Part shown: piece by piece, positions 1-8,813 of the stretch | How positions within the stretch are numbered: the stretch's first letter is position 1 | How the letters are laid out: every line of letters starts with the position of its first letter | Assembly: GCA_019113845.1 (NCBI GenBank) | Contig: DXGQ01000046.1 | Location: 39,570-103,569 of the forward strand | DNA from: Candidatus Anaerobutyricum avicola | GTDB lineage: Bacteria > Bacillota > Clostridia > Lachnospirales > Lachnospiraceae | Direction of reading: 5' to 3' | Length of the DNA: 64,000 bases | Position numbers and translations under genes: made by a program | The notes under the pieces: generated by a model | The model's input: the letters and a program-made list of their open reading frames with translations, nothing else | The model's database searches: none | What the model was told of the DNA's origin: nothing

Positions 1-18
1 ACTACAATTAACGATTTG

Positions 19-513
19 ATGATTAACGAACAGGTGCGAGACAGAGAAGTCAGACTGATCAGCGAGAGCGGAGAACAGCTCGGAATCATGTCTGCAAAGG
101 AAGCTATGAAGATTGCCAGAGAGGCTGAGCTTGACCTGGTGAAGATCGCGCCTAACGCAAAGCCGCCGGTATGTAAGATTATTGATTACGGAAAGTACAG
201 GTATGAGCTTGCCCGTAAGGAGAAGGAAGCGAGAAAGAAACAGAAGACCATTGACGTCAAGGAAGTAAGATTATCTCCGAACATTGATACCAATGACCTG
301 AACACAAAGGTTAATCAGGCAAGAAAGTTCCTTTCCAAGGGAGATAAAGTCAAAGTAACCCTTCGTTTCCGGGGCAGAGAGCTGGCACATGTGAATTCCA
401 GCAAGGTGATTCTTGATGAATTTGCCGCGCAGCTTTCCGATTGTGCGGTGGTTGACAAACAGCCGAAGTTCGAAGGAAGAAGCATGACAATGTTTTTAAC
501 GGAAAAACGTTAA
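19..513 (+). CDS. infC: Translation initiation factor IF-3 (start could be the non-canonical ATT at 7)
   Basis: MINEQVRDREVRLISESGEQLGIMSAKEAM... typical IF-3; followed by L35 and L20. Confidence 0.96.
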   Translation: MINEQVRDREVRLISESGEQLGIMSAKEAMKIAREAELDLVKIAPNAKPPVCKIIDYGKYRYELARKEKEARKKQKTIDVKEVRLSPNIDTNDLNTKVNQARKFLSKGDKVKVTLRFRGRELAHVNSSKVILDEFAAQLSDCAVVDKQPKFEGRSMTMFLTEKR

Positions 514-543
514 TGATATAGAACAATTTAGGAGGACTTAATT

Positions 544-741
544 ATGCCAAAAATGAAAACAAGCAGAGCTGCTGCAAAGCGCTTCAAAAAAACAGGTAGC
601 GGACAGTTAAAGAGAATGAAAGCTTATAAAAGCCACATTTTAACAAAGAAATCCCAGAAGAGAAAGAGAAATCTGAGAAAGTCTACGATCACAGACCCGA
701 CAAACGCAAAGAACATGAAGAAGATTTTACCATATCTTTAA
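544..741 (+). CDS. rpmI: 50S ribosomal protein L35
   Basis: [20 protein letters not shown]; position between infC and rplT. Confidence 0.97.
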   Translation: MPKMKTSRAAAKRFKKTGSGQLKRMKAYKSHILTKKSQKRKRNLRKSTITDPTNAKNMKKILPYL

Positions 742-768
742 TCGCATAGATAGAGGAGGACGTAAATT

Positions 769-1125
769 ATGGCAAGAGTAAAAGGCGCGATCGGCGCAAA
801 GAAAAGACATAACAGAACATTAAAGCTGGCAAAAGGTTACAGAGGAGCTCGCTCCAAACAGTATAGAGTTGCAAAACAGTCCGTAATGAGAGCGCTGACA
901 AGTGCTTACGCAGGAAGAAAACAGAGAAAGAGACAGTTCAGACAGCTGTGGATCGCACGTATCAATGCGGCAGCAAGAATGAACGGTATCTCTTACAGCA
1001 AACTGATGCACGGCCTGAAGTTAGCCGGTGTGGAAGTAAACAGAAAAATGCTTTCTGAGATGGCAATCAGCGATCCGGCAGGATTCGCAGCCCTCGCAGA
1101 GTTAGCAAAGAGCAAGGTGGCCTAA
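769..1125 (+). CDS. rplT: 50S ribosomal protein L20
   Basis: [26 protein letters not shown]. Confidence 0.97.
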   Translation: MARVKGAIGAKKRHNRTLKLAKGYRGARSKQYRVAKQSVMRALTSAYAGRKQRKRQFRQLWIARINAAARMNGISYSKLMHGLKLAGVEVNRKMLSEMAISDPAGFAALAELAKSKVA

Positions 1126-1133
1126 TGAAGAGC

Positions 1134-1167
1134 AAGACCAGTGAACGAGAGTTCGCTGGTCTTTTTT
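1134..1167 (+). terminator. Rho-independent terminator after rplT
   Basis: aagaccagtgaac-gaga-gttcgctggtctt followed by T-run. Confidence 0.9.
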
Positions 1168-1234
1168 CTTTACAAAAAAACGGTCAATTCATTAAATAAC
1201 ATTAAATTTATATTTCAAGAAGGAGGAGATTGTA

Positions 1235-2323
1235 ATGCAACATGTAAAAAAAGTTAAGAAATCGGTAATCTTTTTGATGACTTTTGCAATGATTACCGGA
1301 AGCAGCACCGGCGTATCGGCGTACACTACATATCAAAAGGGAAGCAGAACATACAGCTACGATGGCTATTCCTACAGTGTGTATTACAACAGCCGGAAGG
1401 TCAACACAAAGAAAAAGACCGGTGTGCTTATCGATGGAAGCATCATGATCCCATATAAGGCATGCCTGGTAAACAGAGGACCGGGAATGACTTATAAATT
1501 TAACAAGTCATCAAAAAAATTAGTGCTTTCTTACAATGGGACCAAGGTGAAATTGTTCGTCGGCAAAAAACGTATCAAGGTGAACGGAGTAAAGAAAAAG
1601 ATCAGCGTAGCTCCGCTTTATGTGAAGTTTGAAGGCAAGAAGACTCTGGTCGTTCCGGCAAGAGCTCTCTTCGAGGAAGGATTCGGTTTCGATTATGAAT
1701 ACAGCAGACAGAACAGAGCGGTCTATATTACGGAGCCGGAGACAACGACAAACAGCGCGGCGACAGAGCCGGAACCGGAAGTGCCGGCGCCGACCACCGG
1801 ACTAACCGCAGCGGCATTTGCCAACATGACGACCGATCAGTTTATCGCCACTATGGGACCGATCGCTCAGGCGAACTATAAAGAGACCGGCGTCCTTGCC
1901 TCCGTTACCCTTGCACAGGCGATTCTGGAGAGTGGCTGGGGCAAATCCGAGCTGGCACAGAAAGGAAATAATCTTTTCGGTATGAAGACGAACCTTTCCG
2001 GTAACACCTGGCTTGGCTCCTCCTGGGACGGTGCAAGCTTTGTGACGATCAATACCGGAGAGGAATACGGCGGAAAACATGTGACGATCACCGCAAACTT
2101 CCGGAAGTATCCGAGCGTGGAACAGTCCGTGGCTGACCACTCCGCATACCTTGTCAATGCGATGAACGGCGCTTCTCACAGATACGCGGGACTTACAGCG
2201 ACCAACAATTATAAAGAGCAGCTCACCATCATCAAGAAAGGCGGATATGCCACAAGCAGTACATACGTTTCACAGCTCACAGCCCTGATTGAAAAATATG
2301 GTCTGAACCGGTTTGACTATTAG
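1235..2323 (+). CDS. Secreted glucosaminidase-type peptidoglycan hydrolase with N-terminal copper-amine-oxidase-like domain
   Basis: Signal peptide; VPARALFEEGFGFDYEYS N-terminal domain; C-terminal LAQAILESGWGKSELAQKGNNLFGMK typical of the glucosaminidase family. Confidence 0.85.
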   Translation: MQHVKKVKKSVIFLMTFAMITGSSTGVSAYTTYQKGSRTYSYDGYSYSVYYNSRKVNTKKKTGVLIDGSIMIPYKACLVNRGPGMTYKFNKSSKKLVLSYNGTKVKLFVGKKRIKVNGVKKKISVAPLYVKFEGKKTLVVPARALFEEGFGFDYEYSRQNRAVYITEPETTTNSAATEPEPEVPAPTTGLTAAAFANMTTDQFIATMGPIAQANYKETGVLASVTLAQAILESGWGKSELAQKGNNLFGMKTNLSGNTWLGSSWDGASFVTINTGEEYGGKHVTITANFRKYPSVEQSVADHSAYLVNAMNGASHRYAGLTATNNYKEQLTIIKKGGYATSSTYVSQLTALIEKYGLNRFDY

Positions 2324-2412
2324 TGAAAAACGTCTCAAAAATGTCCGGGAAACAGCGTTGGTATTTTGACTTTTCCTGTGTTATAATGCTGATGTAAAGT
2401 TAGGAGGATTCT

Positions 2413-3414
2413 ATGAGACGCATAAAACGGACAAAAAAATCAGGACTGCTCCAAAACCCTCTTTTTTCCATGGCGGTCTCGCTGCTGCTCGTGGCGGCTA
2501 CCATCGGATTTGTGTTTGGTTTTGGCGCATTTTTGGAGAATCAGACATACACAGGACCGGAGGTGACTTCCGCCCTGGCCTCCACAGAGGAGAAGAAGGA
2601 AGAACCGGAATATCTGAAAGTGGACAGGCGTTTTCGTCCCTGCTATGTGATGATCAGCAGTGTGCCGCCGCTTGGACTCTGGGCGAATCCTGTACCCGGT
2701 GAGAAGACAGACACCTCCCGGATGCTGGTGAGCGGCGAGATCGTCTACGCTGAGCAGAGAGGCAGTTACAAAGGACAAATGTACTATAAACTGAGCGACG
2801 GACGCTATCTGAGCACCGATATCAATCACGCAGAGCCTCTGCTCAGTTATACGGAGATGGAAGGCTACCTGGCAATCACGTACATCAGCTCCTCCGGCGT
2901 GCGCCTCAGGAGATGGGCGGATTTCGACGCCGACAATGTGGCCGGCGCTGTCTACGTGGGAGATAAGGTACAGATAAAGGCAAAGGTGCAGACAGAGAAG
3001 GGCGCTTCCGCCTACATCACGACCAACGGTCTGTATATCACAACCGACAACCAGTATTTTAATGATTACACCGTAGCGGTGGAGTCTTCAGAAAAAGAGG
3101 ATGGGAAGGCTGATAAAAAGACGGGAGACCAAAAGTCATCCGGAGAAGACACGACACGCCGCAGCGGAACAGATTCCTCTGAGAAGGAAAAAAATTCTGA
3201 GGAGGAAGAAGAACGTTTCGGAACAGAGAGAGACTCCGAAGATGAAGAAGAATTCTCCGGGACAGAAAGAGATTCTCAGGATGAAGAGGACTCCGGGACA
3301 GAAAGAGATTCTCAGGATGAAGAAGACTCCGGAACAGAAAGAGACTCTCAGGATGAAGGACAGTCTTCAGGAAGATGGGACTTCTCCGATCCGGAATTGA
3401 ATCGCCAGAACTGA
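2413..3414 (+). CDS. Membrane-anchored SH3-like protein with acidic repeat tail
   Basis: N-terminal TM segment, SH3-like middle region, Asp/Glu/Ser-rich repeat C-terminus. Confidence 0.6.
   Translation: MRRIKRTKKSGLLQNPLFSMAVSLLLVAATIGFVFGFGAFLENQTYTGPEVTSALASTEEKKEEPEYLKVDRRFRPCYVMISSVPPLGLWANPVPGEKTDTSRMLVSGEIVYAEQRGSYKGQMYYKLSDGRYLSTDINHAEPLLSYTEMEGYLAITYISSSGVRLRRWADFDADNVAGAVYVGDKVQIKAKVQTEKGASAYITTNGLYITTDNQYFNDYTVAVESSEKEDGKADKKTGDQKSSGEDTTRRSGTDSSEKEKNSEEEEERFGTERDSEDEEEFSGTERDSQDEEDSGTERDSQDEEDSGTERDSQDEGQSSGRWDFSDPELNRQN
3217..3362 (+). repeat. Intragenic tandem repeat, 36 nt / 12 aa unit (DSGTERDSQDEE), about 4 imperfect copies
   Basis: Repeats of gactccgggacagaaagagattctcaggatgaag visible in sequence. 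Confidence 0.9.
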
Positions 3415-3664
3415 TTTTTGTATTTCACAGGAAATTGCATTCCTGAAACAAAACCCCCCTTTCGGAATAGTTGCAGTGACAAAATGATCCTTAAACAGGA
3501 ACAGAGAACAACAACAGATGGCTGCCGGAAGGGAGGTTTTTTGCGTAAAGGCGTTTTTCGAAATGATCTGTGCCGGCGTATCAGAGTAAAAATGGGGAAA
3601 AAGGGCAGAAATTGTGCCAGAAGAACAAACAATATATTTTTTTGAAAAAAATTAAAAAAAGTAC

Positions 3665-3693
3665 TTGCATTATCCGGAAAGTGGTGCTATAAT
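3665..3693 (+). promoter_or_regulatory. Sigma-A type promoter upstream of tRNA-Leu
   Basis: TTGCAT (3665-3670), 17 nt spacer, TATAAT (3688-3693). Confidence 0.75.
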
Positions 3694-3739
3694 GAGTTTC
3701 GTCAGTGAGAGAGATAAGCACTGACACAAAAGAACAGAC

Positions 3740-3824
3740 GCAGACGTGGCGGAATTGGCATACGCGCTAGACTAAGGATCTAGTCCGGGCTAACTGGGTG
3801 CGGGTTCAAGTCCCGCCGTCTGCA
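3740..3824 (+). tRNA. tRNA-Leu, anticodon AAG
   Basis: GCAGACG/CGTCTGC acceptor, CTAGA-CTAAGGA-TCTAG anticodon arm, long variable arm, GCGGG-TTCAAGT-CCCGC T arm; CCA not encoded. Confidence 0.93.
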
Positions 3825-3829
3825 CTCTT

Positions 3830-3860
3830 AATACCGCATAGTTATGCGGTATTTTTTTAT
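3830..3860 (+). terminator. Terminator after tRNA-Leu
   Basis: ataccgcat-agtt-atgcggtat followed by T-run. Confidence 0.88.
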
Positions 3861-4182
3861 ATTCGTTTTGCCGGGTAATCAAAAAAGTAATCATAGCTAA
3901 TATTCTAAAAAATAATATATCAGAAGGAGGAAATCCTGGACATATGACATCGCAAACATTTTGCGGTGATTTTTTGCGTTATGGGAGGATTTTCTATGGG
4001 AGAACGATATACTAGATATTCTACAGCGAACGACGTGATGAAAAGGATATTAAATTTCCGTTTTCGATATATTTTTCTATATTAAAATATAAAAGTTTGT
4101 GATATAATATATGCGTCCGTCGAACAGAGACGAAAGAAATAAGAATCACAAAGATACGGAAAGAAGAAAGGGGAGGATACCC

Positions 4183-4779
4183 ATGAGAAACATGAAGAAA
4201 ACGCTCACGGCGCTGTTTTTGATCCTGACACTGGCATTGCCGGTGCAGACATTCTGGACAGTCGATGCGCAGGCGGAAGAGATCAGCCAGATGCAGCAGC
4301 CGGTGAAACCGGCGAAGCTGTCCAAAAAGACCTTAAAGTTAAAGGTTGGACAGAAGAAGAAGCTGGTGCTTCGGCATGCCGACGGCAAGGTTACATGGAA
4401 GTCGAAGGACAGTAGCATTGCCAAAGTTGGCAGAAAAGGAGTGGTCCGGGCGAAGAAAAGTGGCAAGACGACGATCATCGCGAAGTTTGCCGGAAAGAAA
4501 TACAAATGTAAAGTGACTGTGATCTCCAATGAACCGGCGGAGCGTTCCGGTGAGGATACGGACAGCAATAGTTCCTCAGGTCCTTCGCGGTCCTCGAATT
4601 CCTCAGGTTCTTCGGATTCGTCCTCGGATTCCAGTAAGTCCGGTACAGTTTACTGGACGCCGGGAGGAAGCGTGTACCACTATTCCAGAAGCTGTCCGAC
4701 GCTGTCAAGGTCGAGAACCATCTACAGCGGAACGCCTTCCGAGAGCGGCAAGAGCCGGGGATGCAAGGTCTGCGGATGA
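4183..4779 (+). CDS. Secreted Ig-like (BIG_2) domain protein with Cys-containing C-terminus
   Basis: Signal peptide; KLKVGQKKKLVLRHADGKVTWKSKDSSIAKVGRKGVVRAKKSGKTTI; GCKVCG terminus. Confidence 0.75.
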   Translation: MRNMKKTLTALFLILTLALPVQTFWTVDAQAEEISQMQQPVKPAKLSKKTLKLKVGQKKKLVLRHADGKVTWKSKDSSIAKVGRKGVVRAKKSGKTTIIAKFAGKKYKCKVTVISNEPAERSGEDTDSNSSSGPSRSSNSSGSSDSSSDSSKSGTVYWTPGGSVYHYSRSCPTLSRSRTIYSGTPSESGKSRGCKVCG

Positions 4780-4850
4780 TGCGCTGTCCATAGCGGGAGT
4801 CAGATACTATACATAGAAAGAAATACGGTAACAGAGAGTAACGAAAGAAA

Positions 4851-4888
4851 AGGGACTGGTCTCATAAAGCAGAGACCGTCCTTTTTTC
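4851..4888 (+). terminator. Rho-independent terminator
   Basis: ggactggtct...agagaccgtcc followed by TTTTTT. Confidence 0.8.
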
Positions 4889-4891
4889 TTT

Positions 4892-5395
4892 TTGGAGATT
4901 ATGACGTTGACGATGGGAAGGAGGAAAGAAATGCGGGAAAAAGAAGAGAAGATAACAAAAGGACGGAAACAGCCGCTGTGCCTGCGGTGGTTGTGGAGAA
5001 CCCTGTGGTTCGTGGGAGTGTCCGTGATAATGTTTGCGGGAAATGTGCAGGCGGCCGGGAGACAGACTGTTTATGCCGCGGAACGAAAAAATGAAAAGCT
5101 GGTGCGAAATTATATCAGAGAACAGTTCGGAGAGCGATACCGGGTGATTTTTGTGGAAGGCGAAAAGCTGACATTCCGGCAGTTGCGGCAGAGAAAAAAA
5201 CGGCGTATTGTCTATGTGGAAAAATGGATCTCGGTTTCGCGGGGAAAAGGTGGTTTTACTGCAGAAGGAGGATGGCTTCGGTATAACAGAGCGGTGAAAA
5301 AGGGAAAGATGGTAGAGAGTTATCTCATTTATGATCCGGGAAGCAGAAAGCCGGATGATGTTCTGGCAGTGGTGGATAACGGGCGGCTCCGATAA
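4892..5395 (+). CDS. Hypothetical secreted protein (start uncertain)
   Basis: ORF with hydrophobic N-terminal segment; no family recognised. Confidence 0.5.
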   Translation: MEIMTLTMGRRKEMREKEEKITKGRKQPLCLRWLWRTLWFVGVSVIMFAGNVQAAGRQTVYAAERKNEKLVRNYIREQFGERYRVIFVEGEKLTFRQLRQRKKRRIVYVEKWISVSRGKGGFTAEGGWLRYNRAVKKGKMVESYLIYDPGSRKPDDVLAVVDNGRLR

Positions 5396-5533
5396 ATCCG
5401 GTACCCAAAAAGCCGGTTTTATGATATACTTATGCCTGATTTGTTCTGGGAGCAGCTTCCATTTCCTGGAAGCTGCGGGAGACAGTGCGGGATACGGCAC
5501 TGAAAAACGATAAAAGAAAACCGGAGGTTTTTC

Positions 5534-7339
5534 ATGAGTGTAATAAATATTGAACACATTTCCAAGCTCTACGGAGACAGGATGGTTCTGGAGGATTTAT
5601 CGGCCAGCGTGGATGCCGGTGATAAGGTCGGAATCATCGGAGTGAACGGTACCGGAAAGTCAACGCTTCTGCGCATTCTGGCGGGGGCGGAGGAACCGGA
5701 TGAGGGGACTATCATATTTTCCAGAGGCATGACGGTGGGATGGCTGCCGCAGAATCCGGATTTTCCGGAGGAGGGAAGCGTGCTGTCCTATGTCTGTGAG
5801 GGCGCCGGGGAGGATTACGCCTTTGAGAGCGAGGCAAAGTCCATGTTAAACGCGCTGGAGCTGTATGATTTTGCGCAGGAGCTCCGGGAACTTTCGGGAG
5901 GACAGAAAAAGCGGGCGGCATTGTGTAAAGTGCTGCTGCAGAATACCGATGTGCTGATCCTGGACGAGCCGACCAACCACCTGGATAATTTTATGGCAGA
6001 CTGGCTGGAAAGCTATCTGACGCGCTATAAAGGCGTCCTGCTGCTGGTCACGCATGACAGATACTTCCTTGACCGGGTGACGAACCAGATCTGGGAGGTG
6101 GACGGAGGAAAGGTATTCACGTATCCTGCCGGATACTCCGGCTATCTGGAGAGGAAGGCGGAGAAAGAAGAGATGGCGCAGGCAGCGGAGCGCAAAAGGC
6201 AGAGTATCCTGCGTGTGGAGCTTCAGTGGGTGATGCGTGGCGCGAGAGCGAGAAGTACCAAACAGAAGGCGAGACTGGAGCGGTTTGAAAAGCTGAAAAG
6301 CATGGACGCCCCTCAGGGAGCAAAGCAGGTGGAGATGGAAGTGGTCGGCACGAGACTGGGCAAGAAGACCATTGAACTGGAGCATGTGTCGAAGAGCTAT
6401 GGGGAGAAGGTCTTGTTCACGGACTTCTCTTACATTTTCCGGCGGTATGAGCGCATTGGATTCGTGGGAGTCAATGGCTGCGGTAAATCTACGCTGATGC
6501 AGATACTGGCGGGCAGGACGGAACCGGACAGCGGAAGCATGGAGTGGGGAGAGACGATCAAGATCGGTTATTTCGCGCAGGAGTGCGAGGTGATGGACGA
6601 GCGGCAGAGGGTGATCGATTATATCCGGGATGAGGCGGAATATATAAAGACCGCCACAGGTCGTATCTCGGCTTCCCGGATGCTGGAACGCTTTTTGTTC
6701 AGCCCGGATATGCAGTACGCGCCGATCGCCAAGATCTCCGGAGGAGAGCGCAGGCGGCTGTATCTGCTCAGAGTTTTGATGGGCGCGCCAAATGTGCTGA
6801 TCCTCGATGAGCCGACCAACGATCTGGATATCGCCACTTTGCAGGTACTGGAAGACTTTCTGGATCATTTTCCGGGGATAGTCATCGTGGTGTCCCATGA
6901 CCGGTATTTTCTGGACCGGATCGCCGACCGGATCGCTGCCTTTGAGGATGGGCAGATTCAGATCTACGAAGGCGGTTATACCGATTATCTGGAAAAGAGA
7001 AAGCAGAAGGAGAAGGATGCGGAAGAAGTCTGGGAGAAAAGTCCGGAAAGCCGGACGAAGAAAAAGGATTCTTACCGGAGACATGACAATAAAAAGCTGC
7101 GATTTACTTTTGCGGAGCAAAAAGAGTTTGAAACCATTGATGAGGATATCGAGTCGCTGGAGAACCGTCTGCAGGAGCTGGAAGAGGAGATCGCCCGCAA
7201 CGCCACGGATTTTGTCAAACTGAATGCGTTTGTGCAGGAAAAAGAAGAGACGCAGAGCCTGCTGGATGAAAAGACGGAGCGGTGGGTGTACCTGAATGAT
7301 CTGGCAGAGAGGATCGAGGAACAGAAGAAGCAGAAGTGA
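5534..7339 (+). CDS. ABC-F family ATP-binding protein
   Basis: Two ATPase domains (GVNGTGKST, LSGGQ, LILDEPTNHLD; GVNGCGKST, ISGGERRR, LILDEPTNDLD) with linker, C-terminal coiled coil. Confidence 0.93.
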   Translation: MSVINIEHISKLYGDRMVLEDLSASVDAGDKVGIIGVNGTGKSTLLRILAGAEEPDEGTIIFSRGMTVGWLPQNPDFPEEGSVLSYVCEGAGEDYAFESEAKSMLNALELYDFAQELRELSGGQKKRAALCKVLLQNTDVLILDEPTNHLDNFMADWLESYLTRYKGVLLLVTHDRYFLDRVTNQIWEVDGGKVFTYPAGYSGYLERKAEKEEMAQAAERKRQSILRVELQWVMRGARARSTKQKARLERFEKLKSMDAPQGAKQVEMEVVGTRLGKKTIELEHVSKSYGEKVLFTDFSYIFRRYERIGFVGVNGCGKSTLMQILAGRTEPDSGSMEWGETIKIGYFAQECEVMDERQRVIDYIRDEAEYIKTATGRISASRMLERFLFSPDMQYAPIAKISGGERRRLYLLRVLMGAPNVLILDEPTNDLDIATLQVLEDFLDHFPGIVIVVSHDRYFLDRIADRIAAFEDGQIQIYEGGYTDYLEKRKQKEKDAEEVWEKSPESRTKKKDSYRRHDNKKLRFTFAEQKEFETIDEDIESLENRLQELEEEIARNATDFVKLNAFVQEKEETQSLLDEKTERWVYLNDLAERIEEQKKQK

Positions 7340-7430
7340 CCGCAGACAGAGTGGCTGCGCAGCTGATGAAAAATATGAACAGAGATAGAAAAAAGAGACT
7401 GGCAAAAGACGCCAGAGAGGAGAATACAAA

Positions 7431-8690
7431 ATGAGAAGAGCATTTTATCCGGCAGATATCCTGCTGCCAAAAAAAGGAACTGATATGTCCCGGTGGTCTG
7501 TCATTGCCTGTGATCAGTTTACCAGCGAGCCGGACTACTGGGAAGAGGTGGAAGAGCTGGTGGGAGATGCTCCGTCCACGCTGCGGATGATCCTGCCGGA
7601 GGTGTATCTGGATGGTCCGCAGGAGAAAGAAAGACTTGCACGGATCCGGCAGTCCATGGAAGAGTATCTCGCCGGTGGATTGTTTGACCTGTATGAAAAT
7701 GCGATAATCTATGTGGAGAGGACGGACAGCAGCGGTGCGGTGCGCGCCGGTGTTGTGGGCTGTATTGACCTGGAAGAGTATGATTATCACAAGGGCAGTC
7801 ATTCCCTTGTACGCGCTACGGAAGCCACCGTGGAGGAACGGATCCCGCCGCGGATCCGCATCCGGGAAAATGCGTTGCTGGAACTGCCGCACGTCATGAT
7901 CCTGATCGATGATAAGAAAAAAACAGTGGTGGAATCCGGTGCGCAATACTGTAAGCCGGAGAATCTTCTCTATGATTTCACGCTGATGCAGGGCGGCGGG
8001 CAGCTGAAAGGATATCTTCTGGATGAGAAAGCACAGGGAGAGATCCTGCAGGCGCTGGATGATCTGTACGCCGGAGAGAAGGAAGACGCCATGATCTTTG
8101 CGGTGGGGGACGGCAACCATTCGCTGGCCTCGGCCAAAGAATTTTATGAGCAGATGAAAAAAGCGCATCCGGGAGAAGATTACTCCGCGCATCCCGCCAG
8201 ATACGCTCTGGTGGAGATCGTGAATCTGCACAGTCCGGCGCTGCAGTTTGAGGCGATCCACCGGATCGTGAGCGGAACAGATGTGGACGGTCTGCTGGAA
8301 AAAATGCAGGAAGAGCTGGGCCTTATATGGAAAGAAGAAGCTTCGGGAGTCTCTGCCGGAGGCAGTCAGGAGATGGACGTAGTCCGTGACGGCGTCTGCC
8401 GCAGGGCCGTGATCACAAAACCATCTTCCCGTCTGACAGTGGGGAGTCTGCAGAATTTTCTCGATGCCTTCCAGCAGAAACATGACCTGCACATGGACTA
8501 TATCCACGGAGCGGATACGGTAAAGAAACTCTCCATGAAGGAAGACAGCGTCGGTTTCCTGCTGCCGGATATGCGGAAAGAGGAGCTTTTCCCTTCGGTG
8601 ATGGCGGACGGCGCTCTGCCGCGAAAGACGTTTTCCATGGGACATGCGCAGGATAAACGATACTATACAGAGTGCCGGAAGATTCGATAA
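7431..8690 (+). CDS. DUF1015 family protein
   Basis: Motifs such as FAVGDGNHSLASAK and EIVNLHSPALQFEAIHR, recalled as typical of the family. Confidence 0.85.
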   Translation: MRRAFYPADILLPKKGTDMSRWSVIACDQFTSEPDYWEEVEELVGDAPSTLRMILPEVYLDGPQEKERLARIRQSMEEYLAGGLFDLYENAIIYVERTDSSGAVRAGVVGCIDLEEYDYHKGSHSLVRATEATVEERIPPRIRIRENALLELPHVMILIDDKKKTVVESGAQYCKPENLLYDFTLMQGGGQLKGYLLDEKAQGEILQALDDLYAGEKEDAMIFAVGDGNHSLASAKEFYEQMKKAHPGEDYSAHPARYALVEIVNLHSPALQFEAIHRIVSGTDVDGLLEKMQEELGLIWKEEASGVSAGGSQEMDVVRDGVCRRAVITKPSSRLTVGSLQNFLDAFQQKHDLHMDYIHGADTVKKLSMKEDSVGFLLPDMRKEELFPSVMADGALPRKTFSMGHAQDKRYYTECRKIR

Positions 8691-8698
8691 AAAACAGA

Positions 8699-8797
8699 TA
8701 AAAAAAGACTGCCGCAGACGGTCATACGGCTGGGCGCCGGAAGGGCATACCCCACATTTTTGTACAGACCGAATACGTTGCGGCAGTCTTTCTTTGT
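8699..8797. terminator. Long stem-loop between convergent genes, likely bidirectional terminator
   Basis: aaagactgccgca ... tgcggcagtcttt flanked by A- and T-runs. Confidence 0.6.
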
Positions 8798-8813
8798 ATC
8801 ATCAGCGGACAGA

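Noticed and set aside
3101-3400. 99 aa ORF in the alternative frame of the acidic repeat
   Set aside because: Repetitive product generated by the repeat itself in another frame; no RBS seen.
5846-7429. Long minus-strand ORF (527 aa) opposite the ABC-F gene
   Set aside because: Antisense to a clear ABC-F coding sequence; composition reflects codon bias of the opposite strand.
7215-8645. 476 aa minus-strand ORF opposite the DUF1015 gene
   Set aside because: Shadow ORF of a clear sense gene; no domain recognised.
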